Positions 53,590-63,423 of a DNA stretch of 64,000 nt are shown here, one piece after another. The DNA lies in contig CP053449.1 of NCBI GenBank assembly GCA_013285465.1, forward strand, positions 2,318,735-2,382,734, read 5' to 3'. This DNA comes from Pseudomonadota bacterium (GTDB taxonomy: Bacteria > Pseudomonadota > Alphaproteobacteria > Micavibrionales > CSBR16-224). A program made the position numbers and the translations under genes. Within the stretch, counting starts at the first letter, position 1. Each line of letters begins with the position of its first letter. The notes below the pieces were generated by a model. The model had not been told where the DNA came from. It worked only from the letters and a program-made list of their open reading frames with translations, and made no database searches.

Positions 53590-54726
53590 TTATGCGGCTT
53601 TTTTGCGTTCTTCCGGCAGATCGCGCTGCGGCAAGCCACTGTAAAGGCTTAAAGGACGCATCAGCTTGTTATCGTCCAGCTGCTCCATAATATGCGCTGT
53701 CCAGCCCGTAATACGGCTCATCACGAAAATCGGCGTAAAGATCGGAATATCAAAACCCATCATGTAATAGGTCGGACCGACGGGAAAATCGAGATTGGGA
53801 TAAATGCCTTTGCGGTCAACAAAGGTTTTTTCGAGAATATCGGAAATCTGTACCCATTTCTCGCCGCCCTTGATTTTGGCAACATCGTGATAAACCTCCG
53901 TCATATAAGGTACGCGGCTGTCACCGTTGCGGTAAACGCGGTGACCAAAACCCATAACGACTTTCTTGTTTTCCAGCGCATCATCAATCCAGCCCTGCGC
54001 CTTGGCGGGGTCATCGATTTCCAGCAGCATATGCATCACGGCCTCATTCGCACCGCCATGCAGCGGGCCTTTCAGGGAACCGATCGCCGCCGTCACCGCA
54101 GAATAGATATCCGACAATGAGGAAATCACCGTCCGTGCGGTAAAGGTGGAAGCGTTAAAGCTGTGTTCCGCATAGAAAGTCAGGGACATATCAAAGGCTT
54201 TGACGATTTCCGGCTCCGGCACTTTTTCAAAACACATATGGAAGAAATTCTCCGCCAGCGACAAATCATCGCGCGGCGCAACCGGCTCTTTACCGTTCCT
54301 GATGCGGAAATCGGCGGCAACCAGTGTCGGCAGCTGCGCCAGCATTCTCAGCGATTTCTGCAAATTGGCGGCGCGGCTGTTATCCACCCATGTCGGGTCA
54401 TTTGCACCAAGAAAGCTGATGGCAGTACGCAGCGTATCCATCGGATGCGCGTCTTTATCCATCAGGCGCAGCACGTCAAGGCAAGCCTCGCTGACAGGGC
54501 GCAAAGCGCGCTCTTCTTTTTCCATTGCGGCCAGTTTCCCCGCATCGGGAAGTTCGCCATACCACAACAGATAGGCGACTTCTTCAAAACGGCAATATTT
54601 GGCAAGTTCCTGCACGGCATAGCCGCGATAGGTCAGCGTATTGGTATCCATCACAACGGTTGAAACGGCGCTGTAATCGGCATAAACCCCGGCGAGGCCT
54701 TTGCAAATAGCATCAAGTTCCGACAT
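53590..54726 (-). CDS. Citrate synthase / 2-methylcitrate synthase (short type)
   Basis: It condenses oxaloacetate with acetyl-CoA, or propionyl-CoA in the methylcitrate cycle. The 378-residue protein lacks the N-terminal zinc-binding domain of GltA and starts in PrpC fashion (KGLAGVYADYSAVSTV). The catalytic residues are seen in GPLHGGANEAV (His), GFGHRVY (His) and NLDFPVGPTYYMMG (Asp). The end RPLSLYSGLPQRDL is also PrpC/CitZ-like. No prpB or prpD is adjacent, so which reaction dominates is not clear. Confidence 0.92.
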   Translation of the reverse strand: MSELDAICKGLAGVYADYSAVSTVVMDTNTLTYRGYAVQELAKYCRFEEVAYLLWYGELPDAGKLAAMEKEERALRPVSEACLDVLRLMDKDAHPMDTLRTAISFLGANDPTWVDNSRAANLQKSLRMLAQLPTLVAADFRIRNGKEPVAPRDDLSLAENFFHMCFEKVPEPEIVKAFDMSLTFYAEHSFNASTFTARTVISSLSDIYSAVTAAIGSLKGPLHGGANEAVMHMLLEIDDPAKAQGWIDDALENKKVVMGFGHRVYRNGDSRVPYMTEVYHDVAKIKGGEKWVQISDILEKTFVDRKGIYPNLDFPVGPTYYMMGFDIPIFTPIFVMSRITGWTAHIMEQLDDNKLMRPLSLYSGLPQRDLPEERKKAA

Positions 54727-54859
54727 GGGCGTTCTCCTTCATATTTTATGATTATTTTGGCGCTAATATCGCAAGGAATCACGGTTTTGTCGAGAAAAAA
54801 CGCCCCGCCGCTTCTGCGCAAGCGTAACGGAAGTAGATGACGGTGACAAACAAAAAGCC

Positions 54860-54991
54860 GTCATTCCCGTGCAAACGGGAATCCATCAGCCCTTGCCGTT
54901 TTCATACGCCCTATGGACTCCCGCTTTCGCGGGAGTGACGGAGAATATGGTCGCAAGCCACGCAGTCATTCCCGCGAAAGCGGGAATCCAT
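54860..54991. repeat. Cluster of three REP-like hairpin units
   Basis: Unit 1 (54860-54886) and unit 3 (54965-54991) read GTCATTCCCG...CGGGAATCCAT in the same direction. Unit 2 (54913-54939) is inverted (ATGGACTCCCG...CGGGAGTGAC). Each folds on itself (CCCGCGAAAGCGGG in unit 3). They lie in a 310-base gene-free gap between citrate synthase and the pilin-like gene. Confidence 0.85.
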
Positions 54992-55036
54992 TCGGCAATG
55001 GCGGTTTGCACGGAAATAACAGTAAAGCGGAAAAAA

Positions 55037-55558
55037 TTAAATATAGGCGACTTCCAGAGAGATATAACGGTGTTCGCCGTTTTTCGGGAACATATCTTTT
55101 GTCATCGCAACGCCGGTATTGGCACTGTTACCGGAGCCGAATGCCTGCGGCTTGCTTGGCCCGCTACCGTCGCAGGCCAGAGATGCCGAGGCGGCGTTGC
55201 GGCGACCGGGGAAGAGCGCCTGTTCCGGAACAACATCACAGAACAAAAACGCCGTTTCACCGTCGGCACCGTGTAAAGAAACCGCCGCCTGCCGGAAAAA
55301 GACTCCGTTATCGGTGCCTTCATCCTGCGTCAGCGGCATTTGGAACTTTTCATGTTCAACTGTAATGAAAACAGCACCGCGGAACTTTGCCCGCACATCA
55401 ATCTGCACAGTATCGCGGGATACAGTAATTTTTTGCGGTTGATGCCCTTTGAAATCGGCAGCATCCGTCACATGCGGCGGCAGCAGGGAAAGGAGAATAC
55501 CCGTTGCCAACGCGAGAGCCGCGATTTTCGGTTTAATTCCTGTTAAGGCGCGTCGCAT
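55037..55558 (-). CDS. Secreted pilin-like protein of the usher locus
   Basis: From ATG 55558 (GGTGG upstream) the product has 173 residues with a signal peptide ending near VTDAAD. The rest is probably beta-rich. It ends HRYISLEVAYI, an alternating hydrophobic strand with Tyr next to last, as in chaperone-usher subunits. Two cysteines could pair. I do not recognise the family. It lies last in a run usher, DUF4402 protein, this gene, so a minor or tip subunit role is a fair guess. Confidence 0.6.
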   Translation of the reverse strand: MRRALTGIKPKIAALALATGILLSLLPPHVTDAADFKGHQPQKITVSRDTVQIDVRAKFRGAVFITVEHEKFQMPLTQDEGTDNGVFFRQAAVSLHGADGETAFLFCDVVPEQALFPGRRNAASASLACDGSGPSKPQAFGSGNSANTGVAMTKDMFPKNGEHRYISLEVAYI

Positions 55559-55638
55559 ATTACTTACCACCCTCTCAGTCGGTTAAAGGAAGGACAAGGA
55601 AGGCATAAAACCATGCCTTTGCCCTCTTTTAATTCTGA

Positions 55639-56238
55639 TCAAGGATAAACGACCTGAACATTAAACGGTGTACCGCCCGTTGCCGTTGAGTAATCACCAT
55701 CTGTAAAAGCGACCGCCGCACCACCATCAATCCGTCCACCGAATTTGAGCTGATCCGTTCCCGATCCCAATACGTAAATATGAGGCGTTACGCTGGCAAG
55801 CCCATCACAAGCCGTAGCCGTACCAAATGCACCCGCATTATCGGTATCCGTAACTTCCAGTGAATCGACTTCAATCGAAGCACCGGCACCGTTACTCATA
55901 ATTGCCGTTAAATCGCATGTGACATGAACGGTTTCGCCGGACGTACCCGTTGCGATATCAACACTACCCGCCGTTCCAGAACCTGCGGAGCTGGAAAACA
56001 CACCTGCCACCGCGATACTACCATCGGTTCCCATACTAACCGTATCAGCACCGCCCGGTGCTGCAGAATATTCAATGGTACCGAAAGCAATTGGTGTCGC
56101 ATTTGCCAAGGTAATCGTTTGTAAAAACTTTGCCGTCGCATCAATCGTTGTCGAGGCGGCATTTACCGCGAGAGGGAATGCCACGATTCCTGTCGCAGCG
56201 AGCATCATCAGCTTCTTGCTGTGTTTCTTGATAAACAT
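55639..56238 (-). CDS. DUF4402-type pilin-like secreted protein
   Basis: From ATG 56238 with AAGGAG ten bases before, the product has 199 residues. The signal peptide ends VNAAST. The body is low in charge and rich in Ala, Gly, Thr and Ser, with ATAKFLQTITLANATPIAFGTIE near the start and FNVQVVYP at the end, a penultimate-Tyr strand. This fits DUF4402 surface proteins, often found with usher genes. It is the likely major subunit. A 365-base leader region with possible RNA structure lies before it. Confidence 0.75.
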   Translation of the reverse strand: MFIKKHSKKLMMLAATGIVAFPLAVNAASTTIDATAKFLQTITLANATPIAFGTIEYSAAPGGADTVSMGTDGSIAVAGVFSSSAGSGTAGSVDIATGTSGETVHVTCDLTAIMSNGAGASIEVDSLEVTDTDNAGAFGTATACDGLASVTPHIYVLGSGTDQLKFGGRIDGGAAVAFTDGDYSTATGGTPFNVQVVYP

Positions 56239-56339
56239 TTCCACGGGTCTCCTTTCCGTTATATGGATTTGGTAAGACGTAAAAGACACTATATTTAAAG
56301 ACTGTTTTGCCGGAAGGGGCTTAGATGTGCTATTTGGTG

Positions 56340-56427
56340 TCGTATTCTTCGCACCCATCCTGACAAAAGCGGCTTTACCGTCTTGCCTTTTCGGGTACTG
56401 CCCTACTATTGTATGCCAATACCCTAT
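56340..56427 (-). promoter_or_regulatory. Candidate structured leader upstream of the DUF4402 gene
   Basis: Read on the minus strand, this stretch contains GGGTA...GTACCC, then GAAAAGG, then GACGGTAAAGCC and GGATGGGTGCG. The order and words loosely recall the class I cyclic-di-GMP riboswitch core (GGGCAAACC...GAAAG...GGACGCAAAGCC). The key GCAAAGCC reads GTAAAGCC and the P1b stem is short. It sits about 100-190 bases before the start codon, where a riboswitch would be. Unproved. Confidence 0.3.
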
Positions 56428-56603
56428 CTTCATTCAAGCATGGAATCCCTTTAAAAAGAGTTAATTTTTATTAACACAGCCTAAAAAATATGAAAAATTT
56501 TATCTAAATTTCAGGCAATTTTACCGCGTTTTTTATCTATTGGCGGTTTTCCGCGGTTTATAAAGGGTTTCATAACAAATAACCGCCGTATTTTTCACCT
56601 GTG

Positions 56604-59567
56604 TCAGGGCATGCGTTCCTCCGTATTCAGCCCGATAAAGCCGAGTTTTTCACCCGCGGGGCGTTCCGCAGCGCTGCTGCGCTCCATGATTCGCTCGCTT
56701 TCGGGAAAGCTTTGATAAAAATCAATACGATGCGGTGCAATAAACACATCACCGTCAAACCAGTCGGGCTCTTCTGACGTAAGTTTGAAAACAGGCCCCG
56801 TCCCTTCCCCGACATACCATTTGTCGCGGGTTGTGTTTTTTGGGAAAAACATCTCGTATTCTCCGATGGGAAGGGACGGGAAGACGTAAAATCCGTCATA
56901 CTCCGTATAGACGCGGGCAACTTCTTCACCCTGCTTGTTTTTCAGGACAATCAGCAGATTTTCAACAGCTGTTTCCTCCTGATCGATATGGTTATAGGCT
57001 GTGACCGTCCCGCTGATTTCTCCGGTTTTCACAAGCGGGAAGTCAATCGGGCCGCTGATGCCTTGTTTACCCAGCACACGCAGCTCGTTTTTCGGTGCGC
57101 GCATATAAATATCGGGCAGGCTGGCCTCTTTCAGCAAAATACGGTTGATCGCATTGGGGGAAATACCTTTCATCGACAGCATACCGTCCGGTCCCGCCGC
57201 CATTTCGATGCCGCGCTGGGCATTGCGGAAGGCCACGCCGGGGATCAGCTCTTCACCCTCATCGCGCACGCCGTTGCCGTTACTGTCAAGGAAGGGCTGA
57301 ATCATCAGATTACCGCTGGACAGATCGGCGGCATCACCGGACATTTTGTAATCGCCTTTCAGGCTTTGCGGTACAAGATTATAGGCAACATTCACCCCCG
57401 TGCGGACATCACCGTCATCATTCAGCGAGGCCGTCACACCCAGACGGTATTTCTTGAAAGTCATATCCAGTGTAGAGCTGAGCGTATTCAGCGGCGTATC
57501 ACCGAAAGTACTGTTCAGGATCGTGTTCAGGAACATTTTATCGCTCAGCTGGTTTTGAAACTGGATTTCGATACTGTCCAGCGTTTGCGCATCGCTTAAA
57601 TTGTAATTCAGCCTGCCGCGGAAATTCCCGATCGGCAGGCGGCGGCGGATGGTCAATGTCCCCAGCACATTATCCTGCGCATTGCTGCTGACAATATTAT
57701 ATTCGATTTCATTGGTCAGGCTGAAACCGAGGAACCCCGCAGAAAGGCGGTTGGTCAACACGGTTTCCGTTGTGCCGTTTTCACGCAGCTGGCGGCGGAC
57801 ATCAAAGCCGTAACTGCCGCTGGATAATGCGGGCAGGGAAAAATTATGCGAGAAACCCAGAAAACTCTCCCGCAGAATTTCACGCTGATTCATTGCATAG
57901 CCGCGATGTTCGGTATGACCGGCATTCCAGATAATCTGCTTGCTGAGATTCCCTGTCAGAGTAACGCTGGCCGAATGCCCGCCATCCAGACTTTGAAAGA
58001 AATTCCCCTGCGCAAACATACTTGCCCCCGACATACGAATACCGCCACCGACCCCCTGCATATCATCGGCAGCGAAAGGACCGGTGAAAAAGCCGAGATT
58101 GGCGGACAGGTTTTTGCGGATACCGTATTCGCCGATCACCGAAAAAGTCGGATCGGTATCCGGCTGCGGATTTTTGCTGGGGTCAAACAGCGGGCTGGAT
58201 GATTCCAGCGCGGACACCTCGTAAACGAGCTTTCCGGGTTCCACCATATTCGCCCCCAGATAAACGCGTTCGAATTTCTCGCGTTTCTGGCCGTTCGGGC
58301 CGTAGAAAACCAGACGGAACAGGTTAAAACCCTGCCTAAGCGGCAAGGCTTGAAAACTGTAACGCCCGTCACTGCCGATGGTAAAGAAATCCACCAGCCG
58401 CTCATCCTGATAAACCTCCATATCCCAGCCGACTTCACCAAAACCTTCCAGCAGGTAACGGTCAGGGTCACGGACAAAATTTGCCGGACGGTTGCTCAGC
58501 GTCACGCCGCGCCCGCGCTGGCTGCCGCCGGCCAGAGGAAAATTATAGGCGGTCGTATCGCCGATTTCGATCTCCGTAGCCTTCAAAGGGCCGAGAAGAT
58601 TTCCGTCCAGATCGGTTTTTGACAGCGTGAATTCGGCATTCTGCAGCTGGTTATCCCCGTCGGAAGCGGTCGTCAGCCCGATACCGCTGCGCATATCCAT
58701 ATAAAGAAAATCGCCTTGCAGCTGCAGGGAATGGTTGGAATTATGTGTGGACACACCGCCGGTTTTTGCCGCGCTCATATTATGATTAACGCTGATATTC
58801 GGCGGCGCGAATTTGCGGTGCGGCAGGCGGATAACGCTGTCATCAAGTTTCAGGGTCGGCGGTGCCGATACCATTCTGGCGCGTTCCCATTTTTCACGGC
58901 GGGCGGCTTCCTCCTGAAACGGCAGTGCCTCCTCCGTGGAAAGATACAGCGCCAATTCGTTGAATTTGAAAATCAGATTGATCGGGAACCATTTTTCCAG
59001 CAGCCTTTTATTGACGTAAATATCATCTTCATGCAGCTCGACCTTATCCTGCCCTTCCAGCACAATTTCCTGCCCGCCGATCGTGATGCTGCCGAACGGG
59101 TATTTCAAGGAAAATGTGTTTTCCTCCCGCACGAACCAGCCTTGCGCCCGTCCCGTTGCGGGCGTGACCTCAATCGGGAATCCGAGCATCTCCGACAAAA
59201 CACCCAGCGGTATCAGAATATCGTCTTCATCAAGATAAACCAGAAAGCCTTCATTCAGCAGCTGGTCATCCACCACCAGCGCCACAATCAGTAACTGGTC
59301 ATCGGGCCTTTCGGTAAATTGCAGCTTTCCGGGTTTTTCCTCCACAGCGGTAATACTGTCAAGATCCCGGTAGGCTTCCGTACTGTCATCGGTGTTAAAA
59401 CCCAGAAAACCGCCATTCTGCTGCTGCGCCGCCGGTGTTTCAGGCAAAAAAGGGTCCTGTGCCGTTGCAGATGTTGCAAAGGCGCAGAACAAGGCTATCA
59501 TCAGCCCGAATGCAAGGACGGACCTAACGGCGCATGAAACGCGCCCGGTCCCGCACAGATATGTCAT
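56604..59567 (-). CDS. Outer-membrane usher-type protein with SdrD-like repeat
   Basis: The 987-residue protein has a signal peptide (to about SATAQD) and an N-terminal domain (LLIVALVVDDQLLNEGFLVYLDEDD). A long beta-barrel follows, with usher traits such as FLYMDMRSGIG, VYQDERLVDFFTIGSDGRYSF and LPLRQGFNLFRLVFYGPNGQ. Near residue 780 is an SdrD/dockerin-like calcium motif DSNGNGVRDEGEEL. A carboxypeptidase-regulatory-like fold (GEISGTVTAYNH) comes next. It resembles the alternate ushers of the spore-coat-U/DUF4402 type more than FimD. No PapD-like chaperone gene lies in the window. ATG 59567 has only a weak Shine-Dalgarno. Confidence 0.8.
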   Translation of the reverse strand: MTYLCGTGRVSCAVRSVLAFGLMIALFCAFATSATAQDPFLPETPAAQQQNGGFLGFNTDDSTEAYRDLDSITAVEEKPGKLQFTERPDDQLLIVALVVDDQLLNEGFLVYLDEDDILIPLGVLSEMLGFPIEVTPATGRAQGWFVREENTFSLKYPFGSITIGGQEIVLEGQDKVELHEDDIYVNKRLLEKWFPINLIFKFNELALYLSTEEALPFQEEAARREKWERARMVSAPPTLKLDDSVIRLPHRKFAPPNISVNHNMSAAKTGGVSTHNSNHSLQLQGDFLYMDMRSGIGLTTASDGDNQLQNAEFTLSKTDLDGNLLGPLKATEIEIGDTTAYNFPLAGGSQRGRGVTLSNRPANFVRDPDRYLLEGFGEVGWDMEVYQDERLVDFFTIGSDGRYSFQALPLRQGFNLFRLVFYGPNGQKREKFERVYLGANMVEPGKLVYEVSALESSSPLFDPSKNPQPDTDPTFSVIGEYGIRKNLSANLGFFTGPFAADDMQGVGGGIRMSGASMFAQGNFFQSLDGGHSASVTLTGNLSKQIIWNAGHTEHRGYAMNQREILRESFLGFSHNFSLPALSSGSYGFDVRRQLRENGTTETVLTNRLSAGFLGFSLTNEIEYNIVSSNAQDNVLGTLTIRRRLPIGNFRGRLNYNLSDAQTLDSIEIQFQNQLSDKMFLNTILNSTFGDTPLNTLSSTLDMTFKKYRLGVTASLNDDGDVRTGVNVAYNLVPQSLKGDYKMSGDAADLSSGNLMIQPFLDSNGNGVRDEGEELIPGVAFRNAQRGIEMAAGPDGMLSMKGISPNAINRILLKEASLPDIYMRAPKNELRVLGKQGISGPIDFPLVKTGEISGTVTAYNHIDQEETAVENLLIVLKNKQGEEVARVYTEYDGFYVFPSLPIGEYEMFFPKNTTRDKWYVGEGTGPVFKLTSEEPDWFDGDVFIAPHRIDFYQSFPESERIMERSSAAERPAGEKLGFIGLNTEERMP

Positions 59568-59802
59568 CGTCTAAAACAGACTTTGCTTCGATATACGATT
59601 TTTAAAACCGCAGAACGCGGCTTTAAGATATTTTTCCCGCAACCAGAATAACAAAAAAGCGAATCGAATACAAATATATGTTTTTTCACAGTCTTTCCGC
59701 GAAAAAAACAGGCCGTAAAATATTTCCGCTGGAAGCAGGAGGAAAGCTGCGCTAGAGTCTGCTCTCAAGAGTAACAGCGACAAAAATCTGCGGGAGTGTG
59801 TG

Positions 59803-61383
59803 ATGAACAGTAAAAAAGAAATCTGGCGGAATTTATCCGCACATCAGAAAAAAATGCAGGATATCCGTATGGGTGACCTGTTTACGCAGGATTCCGCACG
59901 GGCGGAGAAATTCACCATATCCTATGATTCCCTGACGCTGGATTATTCCAAAAACCGTATCACGGAAGAAACGCGCAGCCTGCTGCTGGAACTGCTGGAA
60001 GCGTCGGGATTTGAAGAAAAACGCGCCGCCATGTTCGCAGGCGACCGTATCAATACCACCGAAAACCGCGCCGTTCTGCATACGGCTTTGCGCAATGTTG
60101 CCGAACGCCCCGTGCTGCTGGATGATGAGGATGTGATGCCCGAAGTTATCGCCGTCTGGGAACAGATGCAGGCTTTTGAAGACTCCGTGAATTCCGGTGA
60201 CTGGACAGGCTTTTCCGGTAAAAGAATCACCGATATCGTCAATATCGGTATCGGCGGCTCCGTGCTTGGTTCGGATATGGTGATTGACGCGCTGAAGGAT
60301 TTTCATACCGGAAAGCTGCGCTGCCATTTTGTCACCAATGTCGATGCGACGGAAATCAGCGATGTGATGCAATCCCTGAACCCTGAAACAACCCTGTTCC
60401 TTGTCGCTTCGAAAAGCTTTACCACGCAGGAAACCATGGCCAATGCCCGCACGGCGCGGGACTGGCTGGTCGCGCATTACAACGGTAAGGAAGAGGCTGT
60501 CGCCGACCATTTTGTCGCCATGTCCACCAATGAAGATGCCGTCAAAGCTTTCGGCATTGATATTGATAACATGTTCCCTTTCCGTGACTGGGTCGGCGGA
60601 CGGTACAGCAGCTGGTCATCCATCGGCCTTGCCACTTGCCTGATGATCGGTTTTGACCATTTCAAATCATTGCTGGAAGGCGCCTATATGGCGGATATGC
60701 ATTTCCTGAAAGCCGCTCCCGCGGAAAACATTCCTGTGACGCTGGCGCTGATCGGCATCTGGTACCGCAATTTCTGGGATGCGCCCTGTTACAGTGTCGT
60801 ACCGTATTTTTCACGGCTGAAAAAACTGCCGCTCTGGCTGCAGCAGGTGGATATGGAGAGTAACGGCAAATATGTCACCGCAGCAGGCAAAACCTCCGAA
60901 ACCGCCACAGGGCCGATCGTTTTCGGCTATCCCGGCACCGATGCGCAGCATTCCTATTTTCAGCTGATGCATCAGGGTACGGATATGATTCCGGCGGATT
61001 TCATCGGCATCCTCAAACCCGGCCATAAAATATCCGCACAGCATGATATGCTGATGGCCAATATGCTGGCACAGGCCGAGGCGCTGATGCTGGGACAGGA
61101 AAGCCCGAATGACCCCGCCCGTTATTTCCCCGGCAACCGCCCGACCAATACGATGCTGCTGGAAAAACTGACACCCTATACGCTTGGCCTGCTGATGGCG
61201 GTTTATGAGCATAAAATCTTTGTGCAGGGCATCGTGTGGGAAATCAACAGCTTTGACCAGTTCGGGGTCGAGCTGGGTAAGGTTCTGGCCGACCGCATTC
61301 TGGGCGAGGTCGCCGCAGATGCGGTAGGGGCGCATGATTCCTCGACAATGGAACTGTTTGCGCGCTGTTTCAAAAAATCGTAA
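59803..61383 (+). CDS. pgi: Glucose-6-phosphate isomerase
   Basis: Pgi interconverts glucose-6-phosphate and fructose-6-phosphate. The 526-residue product starts at ATG 59803, better spaced from GGGAG than the GTG at 59800. Visible are NIGIGGSVLGSDM, SKSFTTQETMANA, the signature GGRYSSWSSIGLA, and GIVWEINSFDQFGVELGK. It is followed by a GH13 glucosidase after 54 bases. Confidence 0.96.
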   Translation: MNSKKEIWRNLSAHQKKMQDIRMGDLFTQDSARAEKFTISYDSLTLDYSKNRITEETRSLLLELLEASGFEEKRAAMFAGDRINTTENRAVLHTALRNVAERPVLLDDEDVMPEVIAVWEQMQAFEDSVNSGDWTGFSGKRITDIVNIGIGGSVLGSDMVIDALKDFHTGKLRCHFVTNVDATEISDVMQSLNPETTLFLVASKSFTTQETMANARTARDWLVAHYNGKEEAVADHFVAMSTNEDAVKAFGIDIDNMFPFRDWVGGRYSSWSSIGLATCLMIGFDHFKSLLEGAYMADMHFLKAAPAENIPVTLALIGIWYRNFWDAPCYSVVPYFSRLKKLPLWLQQVDMESNGKYVTAAGKTSETATGPIVFGYPGTDAQHSYFQLMHQGTDMIPADFIGILKPGHKISAQHDMLMANMLAQAEALMLGQESPNDPARYFPGNRPTNTMLLEKLTPYTLGLLMAVYEHKIFVQGIVWEINSFDQFGVELGKVLADRILGEVAADAVGAHDSSTMELFARCFKKS

Positions 61384-61437
61384 CATTTTGCTTTCCGGTT
61401 CTCCGGTATCAAAGCCGATATGAAGAAAGGACAATCT

Positions 61438-63060
61438 ATGAGTGAATGGTGGCGCGGCGCAGTCATGTACCAGATTTATCCCCGCAGTTTTTGTGATGCC
61501 CGCGGTGACGGCGTCGGCGATCTGAAAGGGATTACCGGAAAGGTTCCCTATATCGCCGCACTGGGCGTTGACGGCATCTGGCTGTCACCTTTCTTTCAAT
61601 CGCCGATGAAGGATTTCGGTTATGACGTCTCCGATTACCTCAGCATCGACCCGCTTTTCGGGACGATGGAGGATTTCGAGGAAATGCTCGCCGAAATGCA
61701 CAAGCACGGGCTGAAACTGATTATTGATCTGGTTTTAAGCCATACCTCCGACCAGCATGAATGGTTCAAGGAAAGCCGCCGTGATACGCATAACGCAAAA
61801 GCCGACTGGTATGTCTGGGCCGATCCGAAGCCCGACGGCAGCCCGCCGAATAACTGGCTCAGCATTTTCGGCGGCGTGGCATGGGATTATGAAGGCCGCC
61901 GCGGCCAGTATTACATGCATTCCTTCCTGTCCTCCCAGCCCGATTTAAATGTCCGCAATCCCGAAGTGCAGGATGCGCTTTTGGATGTTGCGAAATTCTG
62001 GCTGGAAAAAGGTGTGGACGGCTTCCGCCTTGATGTCGCGAATTTCTACATGCATGACGAACAACTGCGCGACAACCCGCCGCAAACCGAGTTTGAACCG
62101 GGTAAGGTTTATAACGGGCTTTACACCAAGCCCTTCCCTTATGATATGCAGCAGCATCTCTATGATAAGTCACAGCCGGAAAATCTGCTGTTTATCGAAA
62201 GGCTGCGCGCCCTGACCGACCAGTATGACGGCAAAATGATGGTGGCGGAAATCGGCGATGATAACAGTATGAAAACCTGCACCGAATATACCAAAGGCGA
62301 TAACCGCCTGCATACGGCTTATAATATGGAGCTGCTGGGCTGGCATGACGGCGCGGAGGAAATTCACGAGCTGTTCACCCGCTATAACAGCTATGAAGGC
62401 GGCTGGCCGGCATGGGCTTTTTCCAACCATGATGTTTTGCGTATTGCCTCCCGCGGCAAACAGGATGATGCGGCGCTGCAAAAACAACGCGTCAAAATGC
62501 TGACGGCGCTTCTGACCAGCCTGCGCGGCACGATTTTCCTGTATCAGGGCGAGGAGCTGGGACTAACCGAAGCCGATGTCCCTTTTGAAAAACTGCAGGA
62601 TCCTTTCGGTATTTTTCTGTATCCCGACAGCAAAGGCCGCGACGGCTGCCGTACGCCGGTTCCCTGGACAAGCGCAGAGAAAAACGCCGGTTTCTCCACG
62701 GCAGAGGAGACATGGCTGCCTATCCCGGAAGAGCACCGTCTTGCCGCTGTTTCAGCGCAGGAGAATGACCCGGATTCCGTGCTGAATTTTGTCCGCCAGT
62801 TTCTGGAATGGCGTAAAAATCATACGGCGCTGGTCACGGGTGAAATTGATTTTGACATCGCCAAAAACAATTTGCTGGTGTTCCGTCGTCAAACCGGTGA
62901 TGAAACCGTGATTGCCGGATTTAATCTGGGCAGTGATGTCAAAACACTCGACAAGGATGAAAGCTGGCAATTGCTGGACGGGCACGGACTGCCCGTCACC
63001 GTCAATGACAATGCGATCAAACTTCCCGCTTTTGGCGGCTTTTTCGCAAAACGGGTATGA
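61438..63060 (+). CDS. GH13 alpha-glucosidase / oligo-1,6-glucosidase
   Basis: It probably splits alpha-glucosides such as maltose or isomaltose in the cytoplasm. The product is 540 residues from ATG 61438; AAAGGAC lies 5 bases before it. GH13 regions are present: YQIYPRSFCDARGDGVGDLKG, LVLSHTSDQHEWF, the nucleophile in GVDGFRLDVANF, acid/base Glu in MVAEIGDD, and FSNHDVLR. No signal peptide is seen. Being coupled to pgi, it feeds glucose units to glycolysis. Exact specificity is not readable. Confidence 0.93.
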   Translation: MSEWWRGAVMYQIYPRSFCDARGDGVGDLKGITGKVPYIAALGVDGIWLSPFFQSPMKDFGYDVSDYLSIDPLFGTMEDFEEMLAEMHKHGLKLIIDLVLSHTSDQHEWFKESRRDTHNAKADWYVWADPKPDGSPPNNWLSIFGGVAWDYEGRRGQYYMHSFLSSQPDLNVRNPEVQDALLDVAKFWLEKGVDGFRLDVANFYMHDEQLRDNPPQTEFEPGKVYNGLYTKPFPYDMQQHLYDKSQPENLLFIERLRALTDQYDGKMMVAEIGDDNSMKTCTEYTKGDNRLHTAYNMELLGWHDGAEEIHELFTRYNSYEGGWPAWAFSNHDVLRIASRGKQDDAALQKQRVKMLTALLTSLRGTIFLYQGEELGLTEADVPFEKLQDPFGIFLYPDSKGRDGCRTPVPWTSAEKNAGFSTAEETWLPIPEEHRLAAVSAQENDPDSVLNFVRQFLEWRKNHTALVTGEIDFDIAKNNLLVFRRQTGDETVIAGFNLGSDVKTLDKDESWQLLDGHGLPVTVNDNAIKLPAFGGFFAKRV

Positions 63061-63401
63061 AATATATGAAACGTCTTTTGCTGATGTCAGGCTTTGTGCT
63101 GGCCGCCTCATTTTCCGCACCGGAAAAGGCGCAGGCGGAAAGCTATTACCTGACGGCGCAGGAATTACTGCAAATGTGCGGCAGCAGTTTTAATACCGAT
63201 TACGGCTACTGCGCGGGTTATGTCACAGGTGTTGCCGATGAATTGCTGGGAAGTGCGGCCTCCTGCCATAAGGTCAGCGTCAAAAGCCAGCAGCTGCGCG
63301 ATATTACCGTGCGCTATATGGAGAAACATCCGGAAAGCCTGAACCGCCCTGCCCGCAGCGTCACCGCAGAAGCTCTGGCGGCGGCCTTCCCCTGCCGCTA
63401 G
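63057..63401 (+). CDS. Rap1a/Tai-like small secreted protein
   Basis: The 114-residue protein overlaps the end of the glucosidase gene as ATGA and has a signal peptide ending EKAQAE. The rest has four Cys, with CGSSFNTDYGYCAGYVTGVADEL, a KSQQLRDITVRYMEKHPESL helix and a FPC end. This is the pattern of the Rap1a/Tai fold, first known as immunity to type VI amidase effectors but also common without any effector nearby. No type VI gene is here, so an immunity role is only possible. Confidence 0.75.
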   Translation: MKYMKRLLLMSGFVLAASFSAPEKAQAESYYLTAQELLQMCGSSFNTDYGYCAGYVTGVADELLGSAASCHKVSVKSQQLRDITVRYMEKHPESLNRPARSVTAEALAAAFPCR

Positions 63402-63423
63402 AAAACCTGCATCACAGATATTA

